A stretch of DNA of 54,565 bases, taken from NCBI GenBank assembly GCA_022799035.1, contig JAAWNQ010000013.1, positions 1-54,565 of the forward strand, in the 5' to 3' direction. Under the pieces are notes generated by a model that worked only from the letters and a program-made list of their open reading frames with translations, made no database searches and was not told where the DNA came from. The DNA comes from Oscillospiraceae bacterium (GTDB lineage Bacteria > Bacillota > Clostridia > Oscillospirales > Oscillospiraceae). Each line of letters begins with the position of its first letter. Position 1 is the stretch's first letter. The translations under genes were made by a program, and so were the position numbers. Shown here piece by piece: positions 36,263 through 44,770 of the stretch.

Positions 36263-37165
36263 GTGACAACCTTGAACGAGACCTTGATGCGCCGCCTTGC
36301 CAAGCCCATGCTCTTTGCCGCCGCCCTGATCTGGGGATCCTCCTTCTTTATCATGAAGGGGGCGGTGGATGTGATCCCCACTTTCTTTCTTCTGGCGGTC
36401 CGCTTTACCGGAGGGGCGGCTCTCCTGGCTGTAGTATGCTGGAAAAAGTGGAAGGAATTTACCCCCGATTACCTTTGGCGGGGGGCCGTGATCGGCGGCT
36501 TTCTCTTTGCCGCCTATTCGGTCCAGACCTTCGGTATCGCCCTTACTACCCCCTCTAAAAACGCTTTTCTGACGGCGGTGTATTGTGTGCTGGTCCCCTT
36601 TCTCTATTGGCTGGTGATGGGGAAGAGGCCTGATATTTACAACATACTGGCGGCGGTCCTCTGTGTTGCGGGGGTTGGTCTGGTGTCTTTGAACGAGGGC
36701 TTTTCCATTACTCCCGGGGATAGCCTTACCCTTGTGGGGGCGGTTTTTTACGCCGCCCATATCGTGGCGGTGGCGAAGGTGTCACCCGGTAAGGATATCT
36801 ACCTGCTGACCGTGTTCCAGTTTGCCTTTGCCGCCCTTTATGCCTGGGTAATGGGCTTCCTGTTCCAAACGCCCCCTACCGCTGCCTTCCTTGGACCGGA
36901 TCTGATCGTGCAGATGCTCTATCTGACCATTATGTGTACCACGGTGGCCCTCCTATTCCAAAATGTGGGGCAGGTCTGGTCCGACCCCTCCTCTGCGGCC
37001 ATTCTCCTGTCCCTGGAGTCGGTGTTTGGGGTGCTGTTTTCGGTGATCTTCTATGGGGATCCGGTGACTGTTCGCCTGCTCCTGGGCTTTGCCGTCATCT
37101 TTCTGGCGGTGGTCTGCTCCGAGACCAAACTGGCGTTTTTGAGGAAGCCGGCGGAGAAAACGTGA
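36263..37165 (+). CDS. EamA/DMT-family membrane transporter
   Basis: This 300-residue protein has ten predicted membrane helices in two EamA repeats, the drug/metabolite transporter pattern. The segments LIWGSSFFIMKGAV, TPSKNAFLTAVYCVLVP and SSAAILLSLESVFGVLFS are typical. The substrate is unknown. The GTG at 36263 lies only 2 nt after AAGGAG, so TTG 36272 (11 nt after it) is a reasonable alternative start. There is no clear terminator before the T-box promoter downstream. Confidence 0.9.
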   Translation: MTTLNETLMRRLAKPMLFAAALIWGSSFFIMKGAVDVIPTFFLLAVRFTGGAALLAVVCWKKWKEFTPDYLWRGAVIGGFLFAAYSVQTFGIALTTPSKNAFLTAVYCVLVPFLYWLVMGKRPDIYNILAAVLCVAGVGLVSLNEGFSITPGDSLTLVGAVFYAAHIVAVAKVSPGKDIYLLTVFQFAFAALYAWVMGFLFQTPPTAAFLGPDLIVQMLYLTIMCTTVALLFQNVGQVWSDPSSAAILLSLESVFGVLFSVIFYGDPVTVRLLLGFAVIFLAVVCSETKLAFLRKPAEKT

Positions 37166-37171
37166 TTTCCC

Positions 37172-37200
37172 TTGACTTCTGACTGAATTTTGCGTATACT
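37172..37200 (+). promoter_or_regulatory. Promoter of the T-box leader
   Basis: TTGACT (37172-37177), 17 nt, TATACT (37195-37200), directly upstream of the leader. Confidence 0.8.
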
Positions 37201-37206
37201 GAACAA

Positions 37207-37430
37207 AGATTTAAAGGCAGAGATGGGGAGGAGTACGTCCCAGGGAAAGCGGAGAGAGGAGCCGGCCGGTGCAAGGCTCCATGACCCTGGAGCGGAAGGT
37301 CGCCCCTGAGCCGCAGGACTGAAGGATAGTAAGCCTTGCCGTCTCCCGCGTTAAGGGATAATGAGAACCAATTCAGGTGGTACCGCGGATGAAAGGATTC
37401 GCCCTGAGCCAAATGGCTCAGGGCGTTTTT
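37207..37430 (+). promoter_or_regulatory. T-box riboswitch leader, valine-specific (specifier GUC)
   Basis: The leader has stem I with the AGUA motif (GAGGAGTACG), the AGAGAGGAGCC and GGTGCAAGG distal-loop elements, and the specifier region GAAGGTCGCC. The codon read is GUC at 37299-37301, followed by a purine. The T-box sequence AGGTGGTACCGCG is at 37375-37387; its TGGT pairs with the ACCA end, fitting the A73 of tRNA-Val. The terminator is CGCCCTGAGCC (37400-37410) with GGCTCAGGGCG (37415-37425) and T5. Uncharged tRNA-Val should favour the antiterminator and let transcription proceed into the two YcxB-like genes and valS. Confidence 0.93.
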
Positions 37431-37447
37431 GTGTCAGGAGGAGAGAT

Positions 37448-37960
37448 ATGTACCAGTTTCAATACGACTATACCCTGGAGGATATGAATGCGCTCAGCCG
37501 GGTGACCGCCAAGACCTACCGCCGAAAGAGGGCGCTGGTTTACCGAGCGGTGCTGACCCTGCTGGGTGCGGCCTATTTGGCTATGGGGTGGTTGCTGTTT
37601 TCGTCCGGGAGCAAGCTGGTTGGGGTCATACTTTTTGTGGCGGGAGTGCTTTTTCTGGCCCTTTCTCTTTTTTATCACCAGGGTACCGCTTGGCGCATCA
37701 AACGCATGATGGTGGAAGGTGAGGGGGAGTTCACGGTAACGCTGGAGAAGGAGAGCGTTCATGGGAAAAGCGTGAAGGGAGAGAGCTCCTATCCCTACTC
37801 GGCGGTTGTCGGGGCCTTTCACTATCGGGAACGGTATTTTCTTTTCTTGGATAAACGCCACGCAATGCTTCTGCCGGAGCGGGCGCTGACCAAGGGTGAC
37901 CGGGCTGGCCTGCGGAGTTTTTTGACGGAAAAATTGGGAATGGAGATCAAGGAACTATAA
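37448..37960 (+). CDS. YcxB-like membrane protein (first of two)
   Basis: This 170-residue protein has two central membrane helices (about residues 34-76), the N-terminal segment YQFQYDYTLEDMNALSRVT, and the C-terminal signature HYRERYFLFLDKRHAMLLPERAL that suits the YcxB-like family. The ATG is preceded by AGGAGGAGAG, 18 nt past the T-box terminator. It is the first gene under the valine T-box. The function of this family is unknown. The upstream extension of the frame into the leader is not coding. Confidence 0.75.
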   Translation: MYQFQYDYTLEDMNALSRVTAKTYRRKRALVYRAVLTLLGAAYLAMGWLLFSSGSKLVGVILFVAGVLFLALSLFYHQGTAWRIKRMMVEGEGEFTVTLEKESVHGKSVKGESSYPYSAVVGAFHYRERYFLFLDKRHAMLLPERALTKGDRAGLRSFLTEKLGMEIKEL

Positions 37961-37981
37961 GGGGAAAGATGGTGGGCAGAG

Positions 37982-38572
37982 ATGCGCTTTCAATTTCAAA
38001 CCACTATTTGGCAGTTTGCGGAGGACTCCATATGGGCGGCCTGGATCTATCAGACAGATGCAAAGCGAAAAATTAACTGCGGCTTTACGATTCTTTTGGC
38101 GTTGCTCTTTGCAGGGCTCACGGTTTTCTTGCGTGTGGTCTGGGAGGATGATTCCTGGATGATGGGAGGATTCACTCTGATGATGATTCTGACCGCTTTG
38201 GTTACGACCTGGCGCAATATGAACTGGATGACATGGAAAAAACAATTTCTCCGGGTGGAACAAATGCCGATGGGTCAGGAGGATGGCTCCCTGACGGTGG
38301 AATTGACGGATCAGGGCTGTACCCTGCATCTACCGGGAGAGACCATAGAACGGTTTCGGTGGGAGAGGGTAGAGGCAGTACGGACCTGGTCAGAGGGCTG
38401 GGATATACTGGATAAGCCGGGGTTTTCTGGGATTTCCCTGCGCAGAAGAGATCTGACCGGAGGAGAAGAAAAGGCATTTGAGTCATTCCTGCGGCAGAAG
38501 GTCCAAAAACCTATAAAGCCCCGTGCCATCGAACTGGATGAGTTGAAGTGCCGGTATGATACACATAAATAA
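37982..38572 (+). CDS. YcxB-like membrane protein (second of two)
   Basis: This 196-residue protein again has two membrane helices (about residues 35-75) and a cytoplasmic domain. It contains GGSLTVELT-like DGSLTVELTDQGCTLHLP, and the segment FRWERVEAVRTWSEGWDI parallels the first protein. The tail is basic. It lies 21 nt after the first and 27 nt before valS, so all three are one transcript. The two are probably diverged paralogues. Role unknown. Confidence 0.68.
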   Translation: MRFQFQTTIWQFAEDSIWAAWIYQTDAKRKINCGFTILLALLFAGLTVFLRVVWEDDSWMMGGFTLMMILTALVTTWRNMNWMTWKKQFLRVEQMPMGQEDGSLTVELTDQGCTLHLPGETIERFRWERVEAVRTWSEGWDILDKPGFSGISLRRRDLTGGEEKAFESFLRQKVQKPIKPRAIELDELKCRYDTHK

Positions 38573-38599
38573 CAAACAATAGATAAGGAGTTGTGAACT

Positions 38600-41248
38600 A
38601 TGAGTAAGGAATTGCCCAAGGCCTATGAACCCCAGGAGGTGGAAGGCCGTATTTACGAGATGTGGGAGAAGGCTGGCTGCTTCCAGGGCCACCGGGACCC
38701 CAGCAAAAAGTCGTTCACCATTGTCATGCCGCCCCCCAACGTGACAGGCCAGCTCCATATGGGCCACGCCATGGACTGTACCCTCCAGGACATCCTCATC
38801 CGCTTTAAGCGGATGGAGGGCTATGCCGCCCTCTGGGTCCCCGGCGCCGATCACGCCGGCATCGCCACCCAGGCCAAGGTGGAGGAGAACCTCCGGGAGA
38901 CCGAGGGCCTTTCCCGCTACGACCTGGGCCGGGAGAAGTTCCTGGACCGGGTTTGGGACTGGAAGCACAAGTATGGCGCCCGCATCGTGGAGCAGCAGAA
39001 GAAGCTGGGCGTCTCCTGCGACTGGGACCGGGCCCGGTTCACCATGGACGAGGGTCTTTCCAAGGCCGTCCGCCACGTGTTTGTAAGCCTTTATGATAAG
39101 GGCCTTATCTACAAGGGTTCCCGGATCATCAACTGGTGCCCTCACTGTGTCACCGCTCTCAGCGATGTGGAGGTGGAGTACCAGGACAAGCCCGGCCATC
39201 TCTGGCATATCCGCTACCCCATTCAGGGGGAGAAGGATAAGTATGTTATCGTGGCAACCACCCGGCCTGAGACCATGCTGGGCGATACTGGCGTGGCGGT
39301 AAACCCCGATGACGGGCGCTATACCGATATCGTGGGCAAGAAGTGTATCCTTCCCCTGGTGGGCCGTGAGATGCCCATCGTGGCTGACGAGTACGTGGAC
39401 CTGGAGTTTGGCACCGGCTGTGTGAAGATGACCCCCGCCCACGACCCCAACGACTTTGAGGTGGGGCTCCGCCACAACCTGGAGACCATCCGGGTCCTGG
39501 ACGACAGTGGAAAGGTGGTGGAGGGCTATGGAAAGTACTCCGGAATGGACCGGTACGAAGCCCGGAAAGCCATTGTCCGCGACTTGGAGGACCAAGGCTT
39601 CCTGGTGAAGGTGGAGGACCACCAGCACAACGTGGGTACCTGCTCCCGCTGTCACCACGATGTGGAGCCTCTGATCTCCGCCCAGTGGTTCGTGAAGATG
39701 GAGCCCCTGGCCAAGGAGGCCCTCCGGGTGGTAAAGGAGGGGGAGACCAAGTTTGTCCCCGACCGGTTCTCCAAGACCTATATCAACTGGATGGAGAACG
39801 TCCGGGACTGGTGTATCTCCCGTCAGCTTTGGTGGGGCCACCGGATCCCCGCCTGGACCTGTGACGAGTGCGGCAAGTTGACCGTCTCGGAGACCGACCC
39901 CACCGAGTGCTGCCACTGTGGAAGTAAGCACATTCACCAGGAGGACGATGTGCTGGATACCTGGTTCTCCTCCGCCCTGTGGCCATTCTCCACCCTGGGG
40001 TGGCCGGAGGAGACGGAGGATATGAAGTTCTTCTATCCCACTGACGTTCTGGTCACAGGCTACGACATTATCTTTTTCTGGGTGGCCCGGATGATCTTCT
40101 CCGCCTGTGAGCACACGGGGAAGCCCCCGTTCCACACCGTCCTTATCCACGGCCTGGTCCGGGACGACAAGGGCCGGAAGATGTCCAAGTCTCTGGGCAA
40201 CGGGGTGGACCCCCTGGTGGTGGCTGAGCAGTACGGCGCCGACGCTTTGAGGTTCAATCTGGTGACGGGCAACTCCCCCGGTAACGATATGCGTTTCCTC
40301 CCCGAGCGGTGCGAGGCCATGCGGAACTTTGCCAACAAGATCTGGAATGCCAGCCGCTTTGTGCAGATGAACCTGACTATCGACAAGGTGGAGCTTCCCA
40401 AGGAGTTGACCCAGGAGGACAAGTGGATCCTCTCCAAACTCAATGCCCTCATTCCCGGGGTCACCGAGAACATGGACGCCTACGAGCTGGGCGTTGCCGC
40501 TCAGAAGGTCTATGACTTTATCTGGGACGATTTTTGCGATTGGTATATCGAGTTCACCAAAGCCCGGCTCCAGGGGGAGGATCAGACCGCCAAGGAGAAT
40601 GCCCAGAACGTGCTGTGCTATGTCCTCATTGAGACTCTGAAGCTCCTCCATCCCTTCATGCCCTTCCTCACTGAGGAGATCTGGCAGTCCCTGCCCCATG
40701 AGGGGGATTACCTGATGCTCCAGAGATGGCCGGAGCAGCGGGCGGAGCTGAACTTTCCCGCTGAGGAGAAGGCGGTGGACTTGCTCATCGAGGTGACTCG
40801 GGCTGTCCGGGGCAAGCGGGCGGAGCTGAACGTGCCCCCCTCCAAGAAGGCCCACCTCACCATCACCACCCTGGAGACGGCGGTCTTTACCCAGGGGATC
40901 CCTCTCCTGAAGCGTCTGGCCTATGCCAGTGATGTGACTGTGACGGAGATCTCCGATGGCCTTTCCAGCTCCGATGCGGCCAAGCAGGGTCTGGTGGAGG
41001 TCATCACCCATGCCGCTCGGGTCTTTATGCCTCTGGCGGAGCTGGTGGATCTGGAGAAGGAGAGGGCCCGGATCCAGAAGGAGTTGGGGCAGAAGAAGGG
41101 GCAGTTGGCGGGCCTGGAGGCCAAGCTGTCCAACCCCGGCTTCCTCTCCAAGGCTCCCGAGCAGGTGGTGGTCGCGGAAAAGCAGCGGTGTGAGGAGCTG
41201 AAGGCCCTCATTGCCAAGCTGGAGGAGTCAGCCGCCGCCATGGGCTGA
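38600..41248 (+). CDS. valS: Valyl-tRNA synthetase
   Basis: This 882-residue class I synthetase charges tRNA-Val. The HIGH-type motif is MPPPNVTGQLHMGHA, and KMSKS occurs intact in GRKMSKSLGN. The editing domain has ATTRPETMLGDTGVAVNP, with zinc-finger-like Cys pairs (CSRCHHD, CDECGK, CCHCGS) and a C-terminal coiled coil (ELVDLEKERARIQKELGQKK). Length is standard. Its control comes from the leader about 1.2 kb upstream, shared with two membrane-protein genes. Confidence 0.97.
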   Translation: MSKELPKAYEPQEVEGRIYEMWEKAGCFQGHRDPSKKSFTIVMPPPNVTGQLHMGHAMDCTLQDILIRFKRMEGYAALWVPGADHAGIATQAKVEENLRETEGLSRYDLGREKFLDRVWDWKHKYGARIVEQQKKLGVSCDWDRARFTMDEGLSKAVRHVFVSLYDKGLIYKGSRIINWCPHCVTALSDVEVEYQDKPGHLWHIRYPIQGEKDKYVIVATTRPETMLGDTGVAVNPDDGRYTDIVGKKCILPLVGREMPIVADEYVDLEFGTGCVKMTPAHDPNDFEVGLRHNLETIRVLDDSGKVVEGYGKYSGMDRYEARKAIVRDLEDQGFLVKVEDHQHNVGTCSRCHHDVEPLISAQWFVKMEPLAKEALRVVKEGETKFVPDRFSKTYINWMENVRDWCISRQLWWGHRIPAWTCDECGKLTVSETDPTECCHCGSKHIHQEDDVLDTWFSSALWPFSTLGWPEETEDMKFFYPTDVLVTGYDIIFFWVARMIFSACEHTGKPPFHTVLIHGLVRDDKGRKMSKSLGNGVDPLVVAEQYGADALRFNLVTGNSPGNDMRFLPERCEAMRNFANKIWNASRFVQMNLTIDKVELPKELTQEDKWILSKLNALIPGVTENMDAYELGVAAQKVYDFIWDDFCDWYIEFTKARLQGEDQTAKENAQNVLCYVLIETLKLLHPFMPFLTEEIWQSLPHEGDYLMLQRWPEQRAELNFPAEEKAVDLLIEVTRAVRGKRAELNVPPSKKAHLTITTLETAVFTQGIPLLKRLAYASDVTVTEISDGLSSSDAAKQGLVEVITHAARVFMPLAELVDLEKERARIQKELGQKKGQLAGLEAKLSNPGFLSKAPEQVVVAEKQRCEELKALIAKLEESAAAMG

Positions 41249-41286
41249 GCTGTAATCATTTGAAAGCTTTTGTCATAATTTTGTTG

Positions 41287-41315
41287 TTGTGTGTTTGCCC
41301 CTGGTCGGATAGAAT
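41287..41315 (+). promoter_or_regulatory. Possible promoter of the Thr/Pro-rich lipoprotein gene
   Basis: TTGTGT (41287-41292), 17 nt, TAGAAT (41310-41315). The match is moderate. Confidence 0.35.
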
Positions 41316-41359
41316 AGGATAAGGAGAGAGGATCGTCCGCCCAAAGGAGGGGCATTAAC

Positions 41360-42178
41360 ATGAAAAAACGATCCATATGGTTGACAGCCGCCCTGCTCAT
41401 TGGGCTGGCGGCTTGCAGCCGGGCTGCGGTGGAGGTCACCCCTTCCCCTCAGCCGACGACAGCGCCCACAGTGGAAGTGACGGCCACCCCGGTTCCTGCG
41501 GCAACGGTCCCGGCCGTCCCTGTGCCCACCACCCCGGAGCCGGTCCCTACAGCAGCCGAGACTCCGCCCTCCACTCCCACGCCAAAACCCAAGCCCACCC
41601 CAACGTCTGCACCCACCCCGGACCAGACGCCGGAGATCATTGCCACCCCGGAGCCCCTTCCCGCAGAGCCGGAACGTATCTCTGATGAGGAGGTGCTGGC
41701 GGCCTACCGGGAGGCGGAGGAGGCATACAGTTGGTTTGCCGGGTACAGTGACGCCGGCCTTATGCTGGATATGGAGGATGTAGAGGTCCGGCCGGACCTG
41801 ACCTTTTATCGCGTGAGGAGACCGGGGCTTGGTACGATGGATGAACTGCGTGGATACTTGAAAAGCTTATTTTCCGACGAGATCGTAGACCCTCTGTTGG
41901 CCGAGAGCCCCGGTGTACCCCACTTTGTGGAGACGGAAAAAGGGCTTTACGCATTGCCTGCGGGCCGGGGAAGCGATATTACCAAGGGGGCTGTGACTCT
42001 GGAGGTCCAGTGGCCCCAAGAGGGGGAGCAGAGCCTCTGTACCGTCCGGGCCAGAGTGGAACAGTTGGCTCCCAACGAGGAGGGGACGCTCCTTCCTGTG
42101 GGGGAAACGGTCTACGAATTCCCCTATCAGAAGGTGGGGGATAAATGGATATTCACTCATTTTGAATCCATATTCTGA
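41360..42178 (+). CDS. Lipoprotein with a Thr/Pro-rich stalk
   Basis: This 272-residue protein has a lipobox (LIGLAAC, Cys at about 19) and a low-complexity Pro/Thr/Ala/Val stalk (residues 25-100, with TPSPQPTTAPTVEV-like repeats). A folded C-terminal domain (about 105-272) ends in KVGDKWIFTHFESIF. The stalk would carry that domain through the wall. The domain resembles IseA/YoeB-type wall-hydrolase inhibitors in its last segment, but I hold that only weakly. It precedes the sigma-F operon and ends before a strong palindrome. Confidence 0.72.
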   Translation: MKKRSIWLTAALLIGLAACSRAAVEVTPSPQPTTAPTVEVTATPVPAATVPAVPVPTTPEPVPTAAETPPSTPTPKPKPTPTSAPTPDQTPEIIATPEPLPAEPERISDEEVLAAYREAEEAYSWFAGYSDAGLMLDMEDVEVRPDLTFYRVRRPGLGTMDELRGYLKSLFSDEIVDPLLAESPGVPHFVETEKGLYALPAGRGSDITKGAVTLEVQWPQEGEQSLCTVRARVEQLAPNEEGTLLPVGETVYEFPYQKVGDKWIFTHFESIF

Positions 42179-42204
42179 CAGAAAATGTGAAAGAGACAAG
42201 CTAT

Positions 42205-42243
42205 AATCACGGTATACCAAATTTTGGTATACCGTGATTTTTT
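42205..42243 (+). terminator. Near-perfect palindrome acting as a terminator, and possibly as an operator, before spoIIAA
   Basis: AATCACGGTATACCAAA (42205-42221) mirrors TTTGGTATACCGTGATT and is followed by a T-run. TATAAT at 42202-42207 overlaps its left edge. It can end the upstream transcript. The perfect dyad GGTATACCAAAATTTTGGTATACC could also bind a regulator at the spoIIA promoter. Confidence 0.7.
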
Positions 42244-42269
42244 ATGTTTACGAAAGAGAGGGGACCCAT

Positions 42270-42578
42270 ATGCCGGTAGACTGTTTGGAGGTGGGCCAGA
42301 CCCTGACGGCCAGGGTCGCCGGAGAGGTGGACCATCATGCCGCCAAGGACCTGATGGCTCAACTGAGCCGGGAGATCGACGCCGCCCTGCCCACCCGCCT
42401 GGAACTGGATCTGGGAGGGGTCAGCTTTATGGACTCCTCCGGCATCGCTGTGGTGCTGAGGACCTGGAAGCGGATGAAAGAATTGGAGGGCTCCATGACC
42501 CTGCGTATGGTGCCACCACAGGCGGCCAAGGTGCTGAAAGCGGCCGGTGTGGACAAGTTGATTCCCTTTATAGAATAA
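42270..42578 (+). CDS. spoIIAA: Anti-sigma-F factor antagonist SpoIIAA
   Basis: This 102-residue STAS-domain protein binds the anti-sigma factor SpoIIAB to release sigma-F. The phosphorylatable Ser lies in LELDLGGVSFMDSSGIAVVL. It starts at ATG 42270 (GAGAGGGG site); an earlier in-frame ATG overlaps the terminator and is ignored. spoIIAB follows 13 nt later. This is the first gene of the forespore sigma-F switch. Confidence 0.93.
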   Translation: MPVDCLEVGQTLTARVAGEVDHHAAKDLMAQLSREIDAALPTRLELDLGGVSFMDSSGIAVVLRTWKRMKELEGSMTLRMVPPQAAKVLKAAGVDKLIPFIE

Positions 42579-42591
42579 GGAGGACATACAT

Positions 42592-43029
42592 ATGAAGCCT
42601 GTCAATGAGGCAAAACTGACGTTCCTGAGCCGCAGCGCCAACGAGGGCTTTGCCCGGACGGCGGCGGCCTGCTTCGCCGCCCAGCTGGACCCCACTCTGG
42701 ACGAGGTCAACGACATTAAGACCGCCGTCAGCGAGGCGGTGACCAACTGCATCGTCCACGCCTACCCGGACAGGCTGGGGACAGTGACCCTGCGCCTGCG
42801 GCTGTTTGAGGACAACACGCTGGAGATCGTCATCAAAGATTCCGGGGTGGGGATCCCGGACGTGGAGGAGGCCCGGAAGCCCCTCTTTACCACCGGAGGG
42901 GCGGACCGCTCCGGCATGGGCTTCACCATCATGGAGAGCTTTATGGATACCCTGAAGGTCCGGTCCATCCAGGGAAAGGGTACCACAGTGACCCTGCGCC
43001 GTCGGGTCTCCCGGCGGCTGGGCGGTTGA
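42592..43029 (+). CDS. spoIIAB: Anti-sigma-F factor and serine kinase SpoIIAB
   Basis: This 145-residue GHKL ATPase holds sigma-F and phosphorylates SpoIIAA. The N-box is IKTAVSEAVTNCIVHAYP, the G1 box is VIKDSGVGIPD, and the G2 box is ADRSGMGFTIMESFMD. An AAGGAGG site precedes the ATG. Its stop overlaps the sigF start codon (TTGA), so anti-sigma and sigma are made together. Confidence 0.95.
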   Translation: MKPVNEAKLTFLSRSANEGFARTAAACFAAQLDPTLDEVNDIKTAVSEAVTNCIVHAYPDRLGTVTLRLRLFEDNTLEIVIKDSGVGIPDVEEARKPLFTTGGADRSGMGFTIMESFMDTLKVRSIQGKGTTVTLRRRVSRRLGG

Positions 43030-43733
43030 GCGGGGCCACCCTGCCGTTGCTGGAGGCCGCCCGGGAGGGGGATAATGATGCCTGTGGCCGTCTGTTGGAG
43101 GAGAATTCCGGTCTTGTCTGGAGCGTGGTGCGCCGCTACTTTGGTCGGGGGGTAGACCCGGAGGATCTGTACCAGCTTGGTTGTCTGGGTTTTGTAAAGG
43201 CGGTGCGGGGCTTCGATCCCAACTTCGGCTGTCAGTTTTCCACCTACGCCGTCCCCAAGATCGCCGGGGAGATCCGCCGGTTCCTCCGGGATGACGGGGC
43301 GGTGAAGGTGAGCCGGGGACTCCGGGAGCGGGGGGGAAGTATCCAGAAGGCCCGGGACAAGCTTCAGGGGGAGCTGGGGCGGGAGCCCACCCTCTCAGAA
43401 CTGGCGGTGGAGACCGGCCTGGAGCCGGAGGACATCGCCGCTGCCGAGACCGCCAACGCTCCTGTGTCCTCCCTCCAGATGGATCTGGGGGATGGCTTTA
43501 CCCTGGAGCAGGTCATGGGAGACGAGGGGATGGAGGAGGGAGTCCTGGAGAAGATGGCGCTCCGGGAGGCCATCGCTGCCCTCTCAGACCGGGAACGGCA
43601 GGTGGTGGAACTGCGCTACTTCCGTTGTCTCACCCAGGACAAGACGGCTAAGATCCTGAAGGTGAGCCAAGTCCAGGTCTCCCGCATCGAGCGGAAGGCC
43701 ATGGAGCATTTGCGGAAGATCTTGCTGGAATAG
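43026..43733 (+). CDS. sigF: Forespore RNA polymerase sigma factor SigF
   Basis: This 235-residue SigF/SigB-type factor has regions 2 (NSGLVWSVVRRYFGRGVDPE, then GCLGFVKAVRGFDP), 3 and 4 (RERQVVELRYFRCLTQDKTA, KILKVSQVQVSRIERKAME). A TTG start overlaps spoIIAB by 4 bases. The spoIIAA-AB-sigF order is characteristic of endospore formers. Unlike in Bacillus, no spoVA genes follow; a terminator and gtrB come next. Confidence 0.95.
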   Translation: MSGATLPLLEAAREGDNDACGRLLEENSGLVWSVVRRYFGRGVDPEDLYQLGCLGFVKAVRGFDPNFGCQFSTYAVPKIAGEIRRFLRDDGAVKVSRGLRERGGSIQKARDKLQGELGREPTLSELAVETGLEPEDIAAAETANAPVSSLQMDLGDGFTLEQVMGDEGMEEGVLEKMALREAIAALSDRERQVVELRYFRCLTQDKTAKILKVSQVQVSRIERKAMEHLRKILLE

Positions 43734-43740
43734 GAAAAAA

Positions 43741-43764
43741 AGGGAACCTTCGGGTTCCCTTTTT
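43741..43764 (+). terminator. UUCG-loop terminator of the sigma-F operon
   Basis: AGGGAACC, loop TTCG, GGTTCCCT, then T4. The UUCG loop is very stable. Confidence 0.88.
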
Positions 43765-43816
43765 CGTCTAAAAAAGGTATAATAGAATTACCATAAAAAG
43801 GAGGAAGTGTATTCCA

Positions 43817-44770
43817 TTGAAGGATATTCTATATATCGTGGTACCCTGCTACAATGAGGAGGAGGTCCTGCCCGAGACCTCCAAGCGGCTGAAGGAAAAG
43901 GTGGAAAGCCTTGTCAGTCAGGGGAAGGTGAGCGAAAAGAGCCGTATCCTCTTTGTCAATGACGGCTCCAGAGACCGGACCTGGGAACTGATATCATCTC
44001 TCCACCAGACTGACCCCATCTTTTCCGGGGTGGATCTGACCCGGAACCGGGGCCATCAGAACGCCCTCCTGGCGGGTCTCATGACCGCCAAGGACCGCTG
44101 TGATATGGCCATCTCCATGGACGCCGACCTCCAGGACGACGTGGATGCGGTGGATCGAATGGTGGAGGAATACTACGCCGGGTGCGATATCGTCTACGGC
44201 GTCCGCTCCTCCCGGAAGAAGGATACCTTCTTCAAACGTTTTACCGCCGAGGGCTTCTACCGGGTGATGAACTGGATGGGAGCCGAGACCGTCTTCAACC
44301 ACGCCGACTACCGCCTCATGTCCAAACGGGCCTTGGAGGGCCTGTCGGCGTTCAAGGAGGTCAACCTGTTCCTCCGGGGCATCGTCCCCATGGTGGGCTA
44401 CCGCACCGGCACAGTGGAGTATGAGCGGGGGGAACGGTTCGCGGGGGAGAGCAAGTATCCCCTGAAAAAAATGCTGGCCTTCGCCATGGAGGGCATCACC
44501 AGCCTGTCCACCAAGCCCCTGAAGTGGATCACCAGCCTGGGCTTCCTTATCTTCCTGGTGAGCATCGCCATGCTCATCTACTCCATCCTCCGCTGGGCTA
44601 TGGGGGAGACCATCATCGGCTGGGCCAGCGTGATCTGCTCAGTGTGGGCCATTGGGGGCCTCATCCTGCTGTCCCTGGGGGTCATCGGGGAGTATATCGG
44701 CAAGATCTACCTGGAGACCAAGGCCCGTCCCCGGTTCCTCATCCGGGAGGTGCTGGACGATGAAAAATAA
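43817..44770 (+). CDS. GtrB-like polyprenyl-phosphate glycosyltransferase
   Basis: This 317-residue GT2 enzyme probably transfers a hexose from a nucleotide sugar to polyprenyl phosphate. It has VVPCYNEEEVLPE, the DxD-type SMDADLQDD, KYPLKKMLAFAMEGITS, and two C-terminal membrane helices (about 232-255 and 268-292). The start is TTG with AAGGAGGAAG upstream. It overlaps the gtrA-like gene by 11 bases. Together they form the usual pair that charges and flips a lipid-linked sugar for surface-polymer glycosylation. TATAAT at 43778-43783 is a likely -10. Confidence 0.92.
   Translation: MKDILYIVVPCYNEEEVLPETSKRLKEKVESLVSQGKVSEKSRILFVNDGSRDRTWELISSLHQTDPIFSGVDLTRNRGHQNALLAGLMTAKDRCDMAISMDADLQDDVDAVDRMVEEYYAGCDIVYGVRSSRKKDTFFKRFTAEGFYRVMNWMGAETVFNHADYRLMSKRALEGLSAFKEVNLFLRGIVPMVGYRTGTVEYERGERFAGESKYPLKKMLAFAMEGITSLSTKPLKWITSLGFLIFLVSIAMLIYSILRWAMGETIIGWASVICSVWAIGGLILLSLGVIGEYIGKIYLETKARPRFLIREVLDDEK

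Noticed and set aside
38483..41011. An 842-codon open frame antisense to valS
   Set aside because: Same shadow effect; no family match and it overlaps a certain gene completely.
42120..42200. Sigma-H promoter for spoIIA
   Set aside because: GGATAAA and GAAT elements are present, but their spacing does not fit the sigma-H consensus.
43755..43783. Full promoter for gtrB
   Set aside because: TATAAT is good but the -35 (TTCCCT) lies in the terminator stem and is poor; only the -10 is mentioned in the gene entry.
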